A program made the position numbers and the translations under genes. A stretch of 9,986 nt of DNA. Origin: Lentisphaerota bacterium (GTDB lineage: Bacteria; Verrucomicrobiota; Lentisphaeria; Oligosphaerales; PUNB01). Each line of letters begins with the position of its first letter. Position 1 is the stretch's first letter. The stretch lies in NCBI GenBank assembly GCA_003552565.1, contig PUNB01000194.1:1-9986 (forward strand), in the 5' to 3' direction. The notes below the pieces were generated by a model. It had not been told where the DNA came from and did not search any database. It saw nothing but the letters and a program-made list of their open reading frames with translations. Shown here piece after piece: positions 1 to 5,489 of this stretch.

Positions 1-233
1 GCCGCAATCATTTTGTCGAACCACTCATTGAAATTATCACCGGTAAGAACGCATTTACGATCCTGATTCCGGCGACACTGCATACAGGCGGTACAGCCGC
101 GCAAGCCGCTGCCGCCGACCTGGATAAGTTCAGTTTCCACCCCTTCAGCCTGGGCTGTTTCCAGCAATGTCTGAAGCAAAATTTCCGTATTGCCGCCAGT
201 ACGCGGACTGCCGTTGAACGCCGTTATTTTCAT
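1..233 (-). CDS. Flavodoxin-family iron-sulfur flavoprotein / NAD(P)H-dependent FMN reductase (N-terminal part)
   Basis: The reading frame from ATG at 233 runs to the window edge and gives 77 residues beginning MKITAFNGSPRTGGNT. The GSPR-x-GGNT segment (residues 8-16) is the FMN-phosphate-binding loop of the NADPH-dependent FMN reductase / multimeric flavodoxin superfamily. Four cysteines follow as C47-x2-C50-x2-C53-x7-C61. This is the compact cysteine motif known from iron-sulfur flavoproteins (Isf), which bind a [4Fe-4S] cluster near the FMN; related non-cluster flavodoxins have a similar but sparser cysteine pattern. A cytoplasmic electron-transfer or quinone/oxidant-reducing role is inferred; the substrate is unknown. 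No Shine-Dalgarno site is visible before the ATG, but the start fits the family's N-terminus well. It lies 171 bp beyond the PII-like gene on the same strand and may be transcribed separately. The rest of the protein is outside the window. Confidence 0.85.
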   Translation of the reverse strand, partial: MKITAFNGSPRTGGNTEILLQTLLETAQAEGVETELIQVGGSGLRGCTACMQCRRNQDRKCVLTGDNFNEWFDKMIA

Positions 234-404
234 TTTGGTTTTATCGATACCCCAGTTAAGAATTTTGATTGTTCGTGCGAATAAAATTCAAAATTGTCGA
301 ACTGTGAATGCCCTGACACCTGACACCTGAAACCAAACTGTCACCCACAAAATCTAAGACAAAACTATTGGCAACCCATTCGTTTTAAAAAAGATCCCGC
401 ATTA
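234..404. other. Intergenic spacer with a short heptanucleotide array
   Basis: This 171-bp, AT-rich gap lies between the PII-like gene and the flavoprotein gene, both on the minus strand. Positions 312-332 hold three 7-bp units, CCTGACA twice and then CCTGAAA. No convincing terminator hairpin with a T-run follows the PII-like stop. A good sigma-70 promoter for the flavoprotein gene could not be picked out by eye, so whether the two genes are co-transcribed is open. Confidence 0.5.
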
Positions 405-1544
405 TTATGTCTGCTTATTCACCATTCGAGGGCGGTGCGAGAAAGACATCGGCGCGTCATGCGTTTGCAAAGAGCGCAATTGTGAAGAGCCATTCTGATC
501 CGCCGTCATTAAAGCATCAACCACTTGTCCGCTTATTTGCCGGGGAACAATAATCACCGCCCTTTCACAGGGAAGGGCGGCGTTCTTTTGGCCAATCATC
601 CTCTGTCTCACCTTGGTTATCGTAGCGCCTTCGGCTCCGGCTTGCAGAGCCGCCTCAACGTAATTGGAGCTGCCCTCTTCCGGACAAACCAATGAAATCT
701 CGACACATTTTTTTTGCAATTCCAGACCGATACTGTCCTGAGGATCCGCAATTCGCCGGCGCCAGGCTGTATTGGCTTTAAGTTCATCAATCGCGGCGAT
801 CATCTGCTCGATGCTGGCGGAGGATTCCTGCGGCCCCAGCTGCATGCTGGTGTCCAGCAATCCCCGAAGCACTGAACTGCTGTAGACAAACCCCTTGCCG
901 GGGCGATTCAAACGGCCCTTTTCCACCAGTAAACGCAAGACCCCTTCCACGTCAAGCTCGGGTACCAGCAGATGAACCAACTCTTTGCGCGGCGGCACGG
1001 TAATACGTAAAAGTCCCAAACGATCCCGCACACCGCTGGCGGAACCAAGAGTCACTATAGGCACGCCGGCACCCAGTTCCAAAGCCAGCCGAGCCAGCTC
1101 TTGGCCGCTGCCCTGCATTGATGTAATACAGGTAATCAGAGCTAAATCCTGGAGAAAGCCCAACTTGCCCGAGGGAGGAGCCGCCACCGATTCGGCGACT
1201 GGATTACTTGGCCTGGCGATGAATTCATTGGCTTCCTGAACAAATACAGTTCCGCGGCCGGGATGGCTGATCGCCAGTTCTTGTACAAGTTTTTCCATCA
1301 CTCCTTGCGAAGCTTCCGGCAGAACGCTGAATTGGAACAATTCTATCGGAGCGTCTTCCAAGTGTTCGACATATCCCCCGGAAAATCCGAACCATCGGCC
1401 GCGCCGCCGCCTTCTGACGCTTCGGGCGTTCTCTATGAGAACCTCGGGAATGGACAGTTCATTTAGAAGCTCAGCGACTCTGCCGGTCATACCCTCCCTG
1501 ACAGCGCAAGTAATACGATGAATCGTGTTTCCAGAGCTACTCAT
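405..1544 (-). CDS. Protein with three tandem PII (GlnB)-like domains, partner of the DUF1538 transporter
   Basis: This 379-residue soluble protein has no signal peptide or membrane segment. Three stretches look like the beta-alpha-beta-beta-alpha-beta ferredoxin-like unit of PII signalling proteins: about residues 7-106, 133-224 and 279-365. Units 1 and 2 end in the PII-like pattern GRGTVFV (96-102) and RPGKGFVYSS (214-223). Unit 3 is weaker. In unit 1 the place of the PII T-loop (about 40-64) is very basic, with RRRRRGRW at 44-51, and keeps no obvious uridylylated tyrosine motif. PII proteins are homotrimers that bind ATP/ADP and 2-oxoglutarate and regulate transporters and enzymes. Three units on one chain suggest a single-chain pseudo-trimer, which is inference. 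The start overlaps the end of the DUF1538 gene by 8 nt and has a strong ribosome site, so the product is probably made with the transporter and acts on it at the inner membrane face. Ligand and effect are unknown. Confidence 0.78.
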   Translation of the reverse strand: MSSSGNTIHRITCAVREGMTGRVAELLNELSIPEVLIENARSVRRRRRGRWFGFSGGYVEHLEDAPIELFQFSVLPEASQGVMEKLVQELAISHPGRGTVFVQEANEFIARPSNPVAESVAAPPSGKLGFLQDLALITCITSMQGSGQELARLALELGAGVPIVTLGSASGVRDRLGLLRITVPPRKELVHLLVPELDVEGVLRLLVEKGRLNRPGKGFVYSSSVLRGLLDTSMQLGPQESSASIEQMIAAIDELKANTAWRRRIADPQDSIGLELQKKCVEISLVCPEEGSSNYVEAALQAGAEGATITKVRQRMIGQKNAALPCERAVIIVPRQISGQVVDALMTADQNGSSQLRSLQTHDAPMSFSHRPRMVNKQT

Positions 1545-3510
1545 TGTTTTCCTCTCCTTCCGCCGCTCGATTTATATTGCGCTGACGCTTTCGGACAAAC
1601 AGTCCGAACACCAGCACTGCCAGAATCGGATATATTGAAGCCATGGCCAGAACTCCAAAACTGTCTTTCACCCCTATTTCATCTCCCAATCCAACGCCCA
1701 TGGCCAGAACCAGAGGAACGGTTACAGCGCCAGTGGTCACGCCGCCGCTGTCACTGGCAATGCCGACAAACTCTTCATCACTCAAAGCAATCAACAGTAA
1801 AAAAATAATGTAAGGCGGCAGCAATATCCATATTGTCGGCACTACAAAGAGAATCCGCAGGACTCCGACAATCAAACCAACCCCTACTCCGATCGAAATC
1901 GCCCGGACAACTGAATCGCCCCTGACCGTGCCGACGGTAATATTTTCCACACTTTTTCCAAGAGCGTTGACCGCGGGCTCCGCTATAGTGGTACCGAAAC
2001 CCATGCCAAAGGCAAAGAGTAAAATTAAGCCCAGCCCTATTCGCGCCAAACTAGGGTGGAGTAAAGGCGATTCGTAAACCCTGTGAACATAGGCTTGCTC
2101 TTCCGCCTCATACCATTCCGGCCTGAATTTAAGAGTTTTCACTTCCTCCCCATCATAATAATGAAAAAATTCTCTTTCTTCTTCCCCCGGGCCGAAGGCG
2201 GAAAAAAGATTTGACGGATCAAAATCACGAATAATTATCCGCTCTTTTTCAACCTCGACTTCCTCCAGAACTTGCGGCAGCCTACGCCCGGATTCATCTC
2301 CCAGAGGCCGCAACCCCACCCGGATGCCGGCAGTCAAAAGACACATGCCGATCAAGGCGAAAACAATCCCCAGAAAAACCTCATCCAGGTAGCGCGGACG
2401 ATCACGCAACAGCAGAAACAAAACTATCCCGAGGAAAATGGTGAGCGGCAGCACCGAGCGGGCGGCCGGGATCGCCTCCTCCCCTAAAACGCTCAATATT
2501 CCTGCCTGCTGAGAGACAGTATACGGAAAATCTCTCCGATAATCCATGAAGTTGCTGTCAGTGGATTCCAGTTGTTCATCGCCAACCATTTCCCGCGCTT
2601 TTTCACTGACGGAGTGAGTCAAGGCGTAACGCTGCAAATGCGCTTCGTTTTCAAACAGGATCATCACCTCGGACCGATTCTCCGGCGAAAAAAAATCTTC
2701 CTCATCAGCGGGAGCCGGCATAAGAGGTGCCCAAGAAGTACTGAGAACCATGACCCCTAAGATTGGAAAAAGAGAGGCCAAAGTAACAATCCCGAAACCG
2801 CTGCCGGTCTGCTCCTTTTTCCCCAATGATCTTGACACCCCGATGCCCAAAGCCAGCACCAGGGGCACAGTTACCGCCCCGGTTGTGACCGCTCCGCTGT
2901 CCCAGGCCAAACCGAGGATTGGTGAAAGTTTTTCCAGGCGTGAAATAATGAAGGAAAACAACAGAAGCACCGGCACAATTGTGAACAGTAAAGGCTTAAG
3001 AGAAAAGGCCAAATAATATCTCGCCAGGCCGACAGCCACCGCCAGGCCCACGCCGGCGCCAATCGCTAAAATCAGCAGTTGCGGATTTCGTTCCAGAAGG
3101 TAAAAAAGAAGAGGCGTTTCCCAAGCCTGTATTTCCCCGCCCATGACCCGCAAAGCCGCGACCGCCGGCTCAGCCAGGGTAGCACCTACACCAAGCAGCA
3201 AGCCAAATGGTATTAAAGCAATTAAGCCGCCTCGCGCCGGCAGCCGGATACCGACGCGGTCCCCCAGCGGCATCACGCCGAGAAAGAGACCTTCCATAAA
3301 AAAAGCCAAACCGAATATGACCATACCGATTCCGGCTGTCACTCGCAGAGCCTGCTCAGGCGTGCTTCCAAAAACCAGCAGCTGAAAAACAACCAGATAA
3401 ACCGCAATAAACGCCACTGATCTGAGTTGCTCACGCAAGCGACTGCCGGCGTAATCGCCGACCATTCGAAGCGCGGCTGAAAATGGAACTTTCACTTTTG
3501 CTTTGGACAT
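1537..3510 (-). CDS. Fused two-unit DUF1538 membrane protein (UmpA-UmpB-like putative cation/H+ antiporter)
   Basis: This 657-residue polytopic membrane protein contains the same domain twice. The PLGD-x4-R-LP motif is at 81-91 and 402-412, T-L/I-AEPAV at 111-117 and 508-514, DSG-A/G-VTTGAVTVPLVLA at 204-220 and 587-603, and PIL at 249-251 and 628-630. This is the DUF1538 signature. I recall a report that a paired DUF1538 system of Halomonas, UmpAB, works as a Na+(Li+,K+)/H+ antiporter; here the two halves are one chain. The conserved DSG/TTGAVTVP stretch is a plausible re-entrant or ion-path element (inference). A charged linker (about 259-351) joins the halves. A second, strongly acidic segment (413-488) occurs only in the second half and could face the PII-like partner. 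The ATG at 3510 has only a distant GGAAG (12 nt). The gene lies 30 bp after the small four-cysteine gene and overlaps the PII-like gene by 8 nt. Confidence 0.85.
   Translation of the reverse strand: MSKAKVKVPFSAALRMVGDYAGSRLREQLRSVAFIAVYLVVFQLLVFGSTPEQALRVTAGIGMVIFGLAFFMEGLFLGVMPLGDRVGIRLPARGGLIALIPFGLLLGVGATLAEPAVAALRVMGGEIQAWETPLLFYLLERNPQLLILAIGAGVGLAVAVGLARYYLAFSLKPLLFTIVPVLLLFSFIISRLEKLSPILGLAWDSGAVTTGAVTVPLVLALGIGVSRSLGKKEQTGSGFGIVTLASLFPILGVMVLSTSWAPLMPAPADEEDFFSPENRSEVMILFENEAHLQRYALTHSVSEKAREMVGDEQLESTDSNFMDYRRDFPYTVSQQAGILSVLGEEAIPAARSVLPLTIFLGIVLFLLLRDRPRYLDEVFLGIVFALIGMCLLTAGIRVGLRPLGDESGRRLPQVLEEVEVEKERIIIRDFDPSNLFSAFGPGEEEREFFHYYDGEEVKTLKFRPEWYEAEEQAYVHRVYESPLLHPSLARIGLGLILLFAFGMGFGTTIAEPAVNALGKSVENITVGTVRGDSVVRAISIGVGVGLIVGVLRILFVVPTIWILLPPYIIFLLLIALSDEEFVGIASDSGGVTTGAVTVPLVLAMGVGLGDEIGVKDSFGVLAMASIYPILAVLVFGLFVRKRQRNINRAAEGEENNE
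1545..1561 (-). promoter_or_regulatory. Ribosome binding site of the PII-like gene, inside the end of the DUF1538 gene
   Basis: On the minus strand the sequence GGAAGGAGAGGAAAACA directly precedes the ATG at 1544. The AAGGAG core (1559-1554) sits 9 nt from the start, which is near ideal. The site lies within the last codons of the upstream gene, whose TAG (1539-1537) falls just inside the PII-like gene in the shared ATGAGTAG. This supports the chosen start and points to translational coupling of the two products. Confidence 0.85.
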
Positions 3511-3540
3511 AATGACAAAATACTTCCGCTATTAAAATCC

Positions 3541-3753
3541 TCAACCTTCTTGTAACTTCTCAGTCTTACACAGGTTCTTTTTGTCAGCCGCCACCCGTCC
3601 GCATTTTCGGCATAAATACTTCGGATCCCCCACTAAACTTTTATAATCTTCCAGATGCTCTTTGATAAAATCACCTTTAGCCAGTTTGCACAAAGCTTTT
3701 CCGGTTTTTTTGTTCTTCTTATCTTTTTTTTCAGTTTTGTTTTTATCACCCAT
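3541..3753 (-). CDS. Small lysine-rich four-cysteine protein (putative zinc-binding, conserved hypothetical)
   Basis: The 70-residue product has a highly basic, disordered-looking N-terminus (residues 2-19, lysine-rich) and a compact C-terminal part with Cys22, Cys48-x2-Cys51 and Cys62 in the setting KYLCRKCGRVAADKKNLCK. The paired CxxC plus two single cysteines resembles a small zinc-ribbon-like fold. I believe similar small proteins exist in other bacteria, often annotated as hypothetical, but I know no function. The start is well supported: GGAG (3765-3762) lies 8 nt before the ATG. The gene ends 30 bp before the DUF1538 gene on the same strand and is probably the first gene of that cluster. 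Its coding strand is unusually AAA-rich compared with its neighbours. A nucleic-acid-binding or assembly role is possible but unproven. Confidence 0.75.
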   Translation of the reverse strand: MGDKNKTEKKDKKNKKTGKALCKLAKGDFIKEHLEDYKSLVGDPKYLCRKCGRVAADKKNLCKTEKLQEG

Positions 3754-3784
3754 AATAATTACTCCAAATAAAGTTTTCCATTTT

Positions 3785-3910
3785 TTTCTGACAAGCCCGA
3801 ACGCCGGCGCGATGCACCGGATACCCCGAGGGAGAGACTTGTTGAATGGTTTCTGGTGTCAGGTTTCGGGTTTCAGAGAAGACGGTGAAACCACGAAGTC
3901 TCACATAAGC
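3785..3910 (+). repeat. Intergenic repeat module A (12-mer, hairpin, spacer, 12-mer)
   Basis: A degenerate 12-mer TTTCTGACAAGC (3785-3796) leads into CCCGAACG and a hairpin at 3804-3820 (CCGGCGC, loop GAT, GCACCGG, with one C/A mismatch). ATACCCCGAGGGAGAGACT follows, then a 57-bp unique spacer, and then AAGTCTCACATAAGC (3896-3910). The spacer is bounded by an inverted repeat, GAGACT and AGTCTC. The left end starts about 30 bp upstream of the four-cysteine gene, so the module lies in the upstream region of that gene. Confidence 0.75.
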
Positions 3911-4025
3911 GAAATTCCTCTTTAATCTAAACGGAGTGACGGCGTTTTACAAGTTGCACGAAATACTGCATCCTGCTCTAACGGGCAATTTTGATTTTTC
4001 CGACTATAGATTATGGTAAATCAAC

Positions 4026-4041
4026 CAAGGGGTCAATGACC
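4026..4041 (+). promoter_or_regulatory. Ribosome binding site that decides the DeoR-family start
   Basis: AAGGGG at 4027-4032 lies 9 nt before the ATG at 4042 and only 3 nt before the in-frame ATG at 4036. A TTG at 3991 would add 17 residues that do not match the family. The spacing therefore favours 4042, giving a protein that begins MNNRQQKILEKL, as is normal for DeoR-type regulators. Confidence 0.7.
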
Positions 4042-4785
4042 ATGAACAATCGACAGCAAAAGATTCTTGAAAAGCTGCTGCGCCTCGGCTTTATATCCAT
4101 CCATGAAGAAGCGGCGGAGCACCGGGTTTCGACGATGACCATCCGCCGGGACATCGGCTTTCTGGAGCGGCAGGGAAAGGCGGTGAGATGTTCCGGCGGA
4201 GCGGTGCCTTGCGTGCCGCCCCCCGGCCAGTTGAGCAAAACGGAAAACATCCGGCCGGCCCAGCAGTCAATCGCCCGCCTCTGTCTGGATCTGATCCCGG
4301 CAGCCGGCACTGTCATGCTCAGCACCGGCTCAACCACCCTGCAAGTGGCCCGGCAGCTGGCGGTCAGTGACAAACAGGTCGCTGTGCTTACCAACTCCCT
4401 CTCCGTCGCCGCGGCTCTCCACCAGACAGCCTTGCAGGTTATCCTCACCGGCGGCACTTTGCGCAATCAATCGCTGGACCTGATCGGACCGGTAACCGAA
4501 AAAAATCTCGATGAATATCACATTGACCTGCTGATCTCCGGCTGTGAAGGGGCGGTGGCCGAAGAAGGCTTTTTCACCAGTGATCTGAACCTGGCCTCCC
4601 TGGAACGCAAATCAGCGGCCAAGTCAGACCGTCTGATCGTGGTCACGGAAAGTTTCAAGTTCAACCAGCGCTCATTTGTCAAGTTCGCCGACACCAGCCA
4701 GGTTTACGCCGTAGTCTCCGACACCCGCCTTTCGGAGGATAACCGATCTATCCTGCGGCGCCAGGGGGTCAAAGTAATTGTTTGA
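4042..4785 (+). CDS. DeoR-family transcriptional repressor
   Basis: The 247-residue product has the usual DeoR length (about 250). The N-terminal winged helix-turn-helix (about 1-57) includes VSTMTIRRDIGFLERQGK (29-46) followed by SGGAV, the diagnostic recognition-helix and wing sequence. The C-terminal effector domain (about 75-235) shows STGSTT (94-99), VLTNSLSVA (115-123), LTGGTLR (135-141) and SGCEG (166-170). These normally bind a phosphorylated sugar that relieves repression. Two positions are unusual: the Asp common before GTT/GSTT is Ser94, and the usual DSSKF is ESFKF (203-207). The effector may therefore differ from the common sugar phosphates (inference). No sugar-catabolic genes are nearby. 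It is divergent from the DUF1538 cluster and convergent with the phosphoesterase gene, so its targets cannot be named; autoregulation or control of the divergent cluster is possible. Confidence 0.92.
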   Translation: MNNRQQKILEKLLRLGFISIHEEAAEHRVSTMTIRRDIGFLERQGKAVRCSGGAVPCVPPPGQLSKTENIRPAQQSIARLCLDLIPAAGTVMLSTGSTTLQVARQLAVSDKQVAVLTNSLSVAAALHQTALQVILTGGTLRNQSLDLIGPVTEKNLDEYHIDLLISGCEGAVAEEGFFTSDLNLASLERKSAAKSDRLIVVTESFKFNQRSFVKFADTSQVYAVVSDTRLSEDNRSILRRQGVKVIV

Positions 4786-4813
4786 TGTGGAAAATTTCCC
4801 CATAAGCGAAATC

Positions 4814-5018
4814 AATCATACAAGCCCGACCGCCGGCGCAAGGCGCCTGATACCCTGAGGGTGAGACTGTTGCGGCATAAAAAACCTTGTCTCGCACCTT
4901 GTCCAGTGTTTTTTGACTTTGGAATTAGGTTTGTGATCCGCCTGAGGCGGATTCGGGACAAGGTTAACAATGCGAAGTCTCACATAAGCCCGACGGCCAG
5001 CGCGATGCGCCTGACAAC
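4814..5018 (+). repeat. Intergenic repeat module B with two successive hairpin units
   Basis: AATCATACAAGC (4814-4825) leads into CCCGACCG and a hairpin around 4833-4849 (GGCGC, loop AAG, GCGCC). Then come ATACCCTGAGGGTGAGACT, a spacer of about 105 bp, and AAGTCTCACATAAGC (4975-4989). That last 12-mer runs straight into a second, worn hairpin unit (4990-5018, GCGC, loop GAT, GCGC). Two units therefore sit in tandem with a spacing of about 164 bp. The spacer core 4877-4926 is shared with module C. Confidence 0.75.
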
Positions 5019-5142
5019 CCGGAGCTGGAAGCTCCGGCCACCATCCTGACCGCCGTCTTGGACGGCGGAAAAAAGGGGAGAGAGTGGTTGCACCGGTGGA
5101 TCTAGCCATTGAACATATTCACCCGTCTGACGAGCAGACGGG
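4936..5142. repeat. Cluster of four perfect short hairpins
   Basis: Four perfect inverted repeats lie within about 200 bp: ATCCGCC/GGCGGAT with a 3-nt loop (4936-4952), CCGGAGCT/AGCTCCGG with a 3-nt loop (5019-5037), CCGCCGTC/GACGGCGG with a 3-nt loop (5050-5068), and CCCGTCTG/CAGACGGG with a 5-nt loop (5122-5142). None is followed by a T-run on either strand, so they are not typical intrinsic terminators. The arms differ from one another, yet stem and loop sizes are nearly the same. Confidence 0.8.
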
Positions 5143-5252
5143 GGTCTTATATGGGGCACCCGCCATCTGATCGCGGGACTCGACCGCTTGAAACTCACAA
5201 CTCCCGCCTTGCGCTGCGCATTCCGCATTACAGATTATAGATTGCGAATTTT

Positions 5253-5287
5253 GACTAGCGACTAGCGATTTGCGACTTGCGACTAGC
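5253..5287 (+). repeat. Heptanucleotide tandem array, five units of GACTAGC type
   Basis: Five exact 7-bp steps, consensus GACTAGC; units 3 and 4 read GATTTGC and GACTTGC. A second array of the same family (three and a half units) lies at 7383-7407. It resembles the short tandemly repeated heptamers described in cyanobacteria, although the sequence differs. Confidence 0.8.
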
Positions 5288-5311
5288 AAATTACACATTA
5301 CAGCCTTCCCC

Positions 5312-5461
5312 CACTTCGTCCCCCCCCACACTTCGTCCCTCCACTTCGTCCCTCCACTTCGTCCCTCCACTTCGTCCCCCCACACTTCGTCCCACACACT
5401 TCGTCGCCACACTTCGTCGCCACACTTCGTCCCCCCACACTTCGTCCCACCACACTTCGTC
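5312..5461 (+). repeat. Tandem array of 11 CACTTCGTC cores
   Basis: The 9-mer CACTTCGTC occurs 11 times without error. The steps between copies are 17, 13, 13, 13, 15, 14, 13, 13, 15, 15 bp, and the linkers are C/A/T-rich (for example CCCTC, CCCCCACA, GCCA). The plus strand is strongly pyrimidine-rich and the minus strand G/A-rich with G-runs up to seven. The array ends about 28 bp from the phosphoesterase stop, so it would form the 3' end of that mRNA on the minus strand if transcription continues. Confidence 0.9.
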
Positions 5462-5489
5462 TCACCCTTAATTGGTTACGCTTAACCGG

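Larger units (their letters stand above)
3754..4041. other. Divergent intergenic region between the transporter cluster and the DeoR regulator
   Basis: This 288-bp region must hold the promoters of the minus-strand cluster and of the plus-strand regulator. More than 120 bp of it is one copy of the local repeat module (3785-3910). It also contains three heptanucleotide units at 3855-3875 (GGTGTCA, GGTTTCG, GGTTTCA). A possible but poor plus-strand promoter is TTGCAC (3954-3959) with TCTAAC (3977-3982), 17 bp apart. I would not rely on it. No clear operator palindrome for the DeoR protein was seen. Confidence 0.5.
4786..5489. other. Repeat-rich, apparently non-coding spacer between convergent genes
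   Basis: About 700 bp separates the DeoR stop from the phosphoesterase stop. From left to right it holds a single degenerate 12-mer (4795-4806), repeat module B with a second hairpin copy (4814-5018), a run of perfect short hairpins (4936-5142), a 7-bp tandem array (5253-5287) and an 11-copy CACTTCGTC array (5312-5461). Open frames here are low-complexity translations of the repeats without good starts. No typical intrinsic terminator (stem followed by a T-run) was seen for either flanking gene. GGTTA/TAACC (5474-5487), just after the phosphoesterase stop, forms only a weak 5-bp stem. Confidence 0.7.

Noticed and set aside
3766..3794. Promoter (TTGTCA, TTTATT) for the four-cysteine gene
   Set aside because: The implied start would lie about 7 nt before the ATG and remove the ribosome binding site.
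4011..4466. Antisense 151-residue open frame within the DeoR gene
   Set aside because: It is Arg/Ser/Cys-rich shadow coding opposite a clear DeoR-family protein.
3785..4825. Integron attC sites flanking the DeoR gene as a cassette
   Set aside because: The hairpin units lack a consistent RYYYAAC/GTTRRRY core pair; GCCTAACC appears in only one copy (module C), and no integrase is seen.
5050..5074. Intrinsic terminator at the CCGCCGTC/GACGGCGG hairpin
   Set aside because: On the plus strand the stem is followed by A6, not T; on the minus strand the T-run comes before the stem, so it has the wrong order for either transcript.
5119..5485. Open frames on both strands across the CACTTCGTC array
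   Set aside because: They encode low-complexity Trp/Glu/Gly- or Pro/Ser/His-rich sequence that only reflects the tandem repeat, with no ribosome site and no family likeness.
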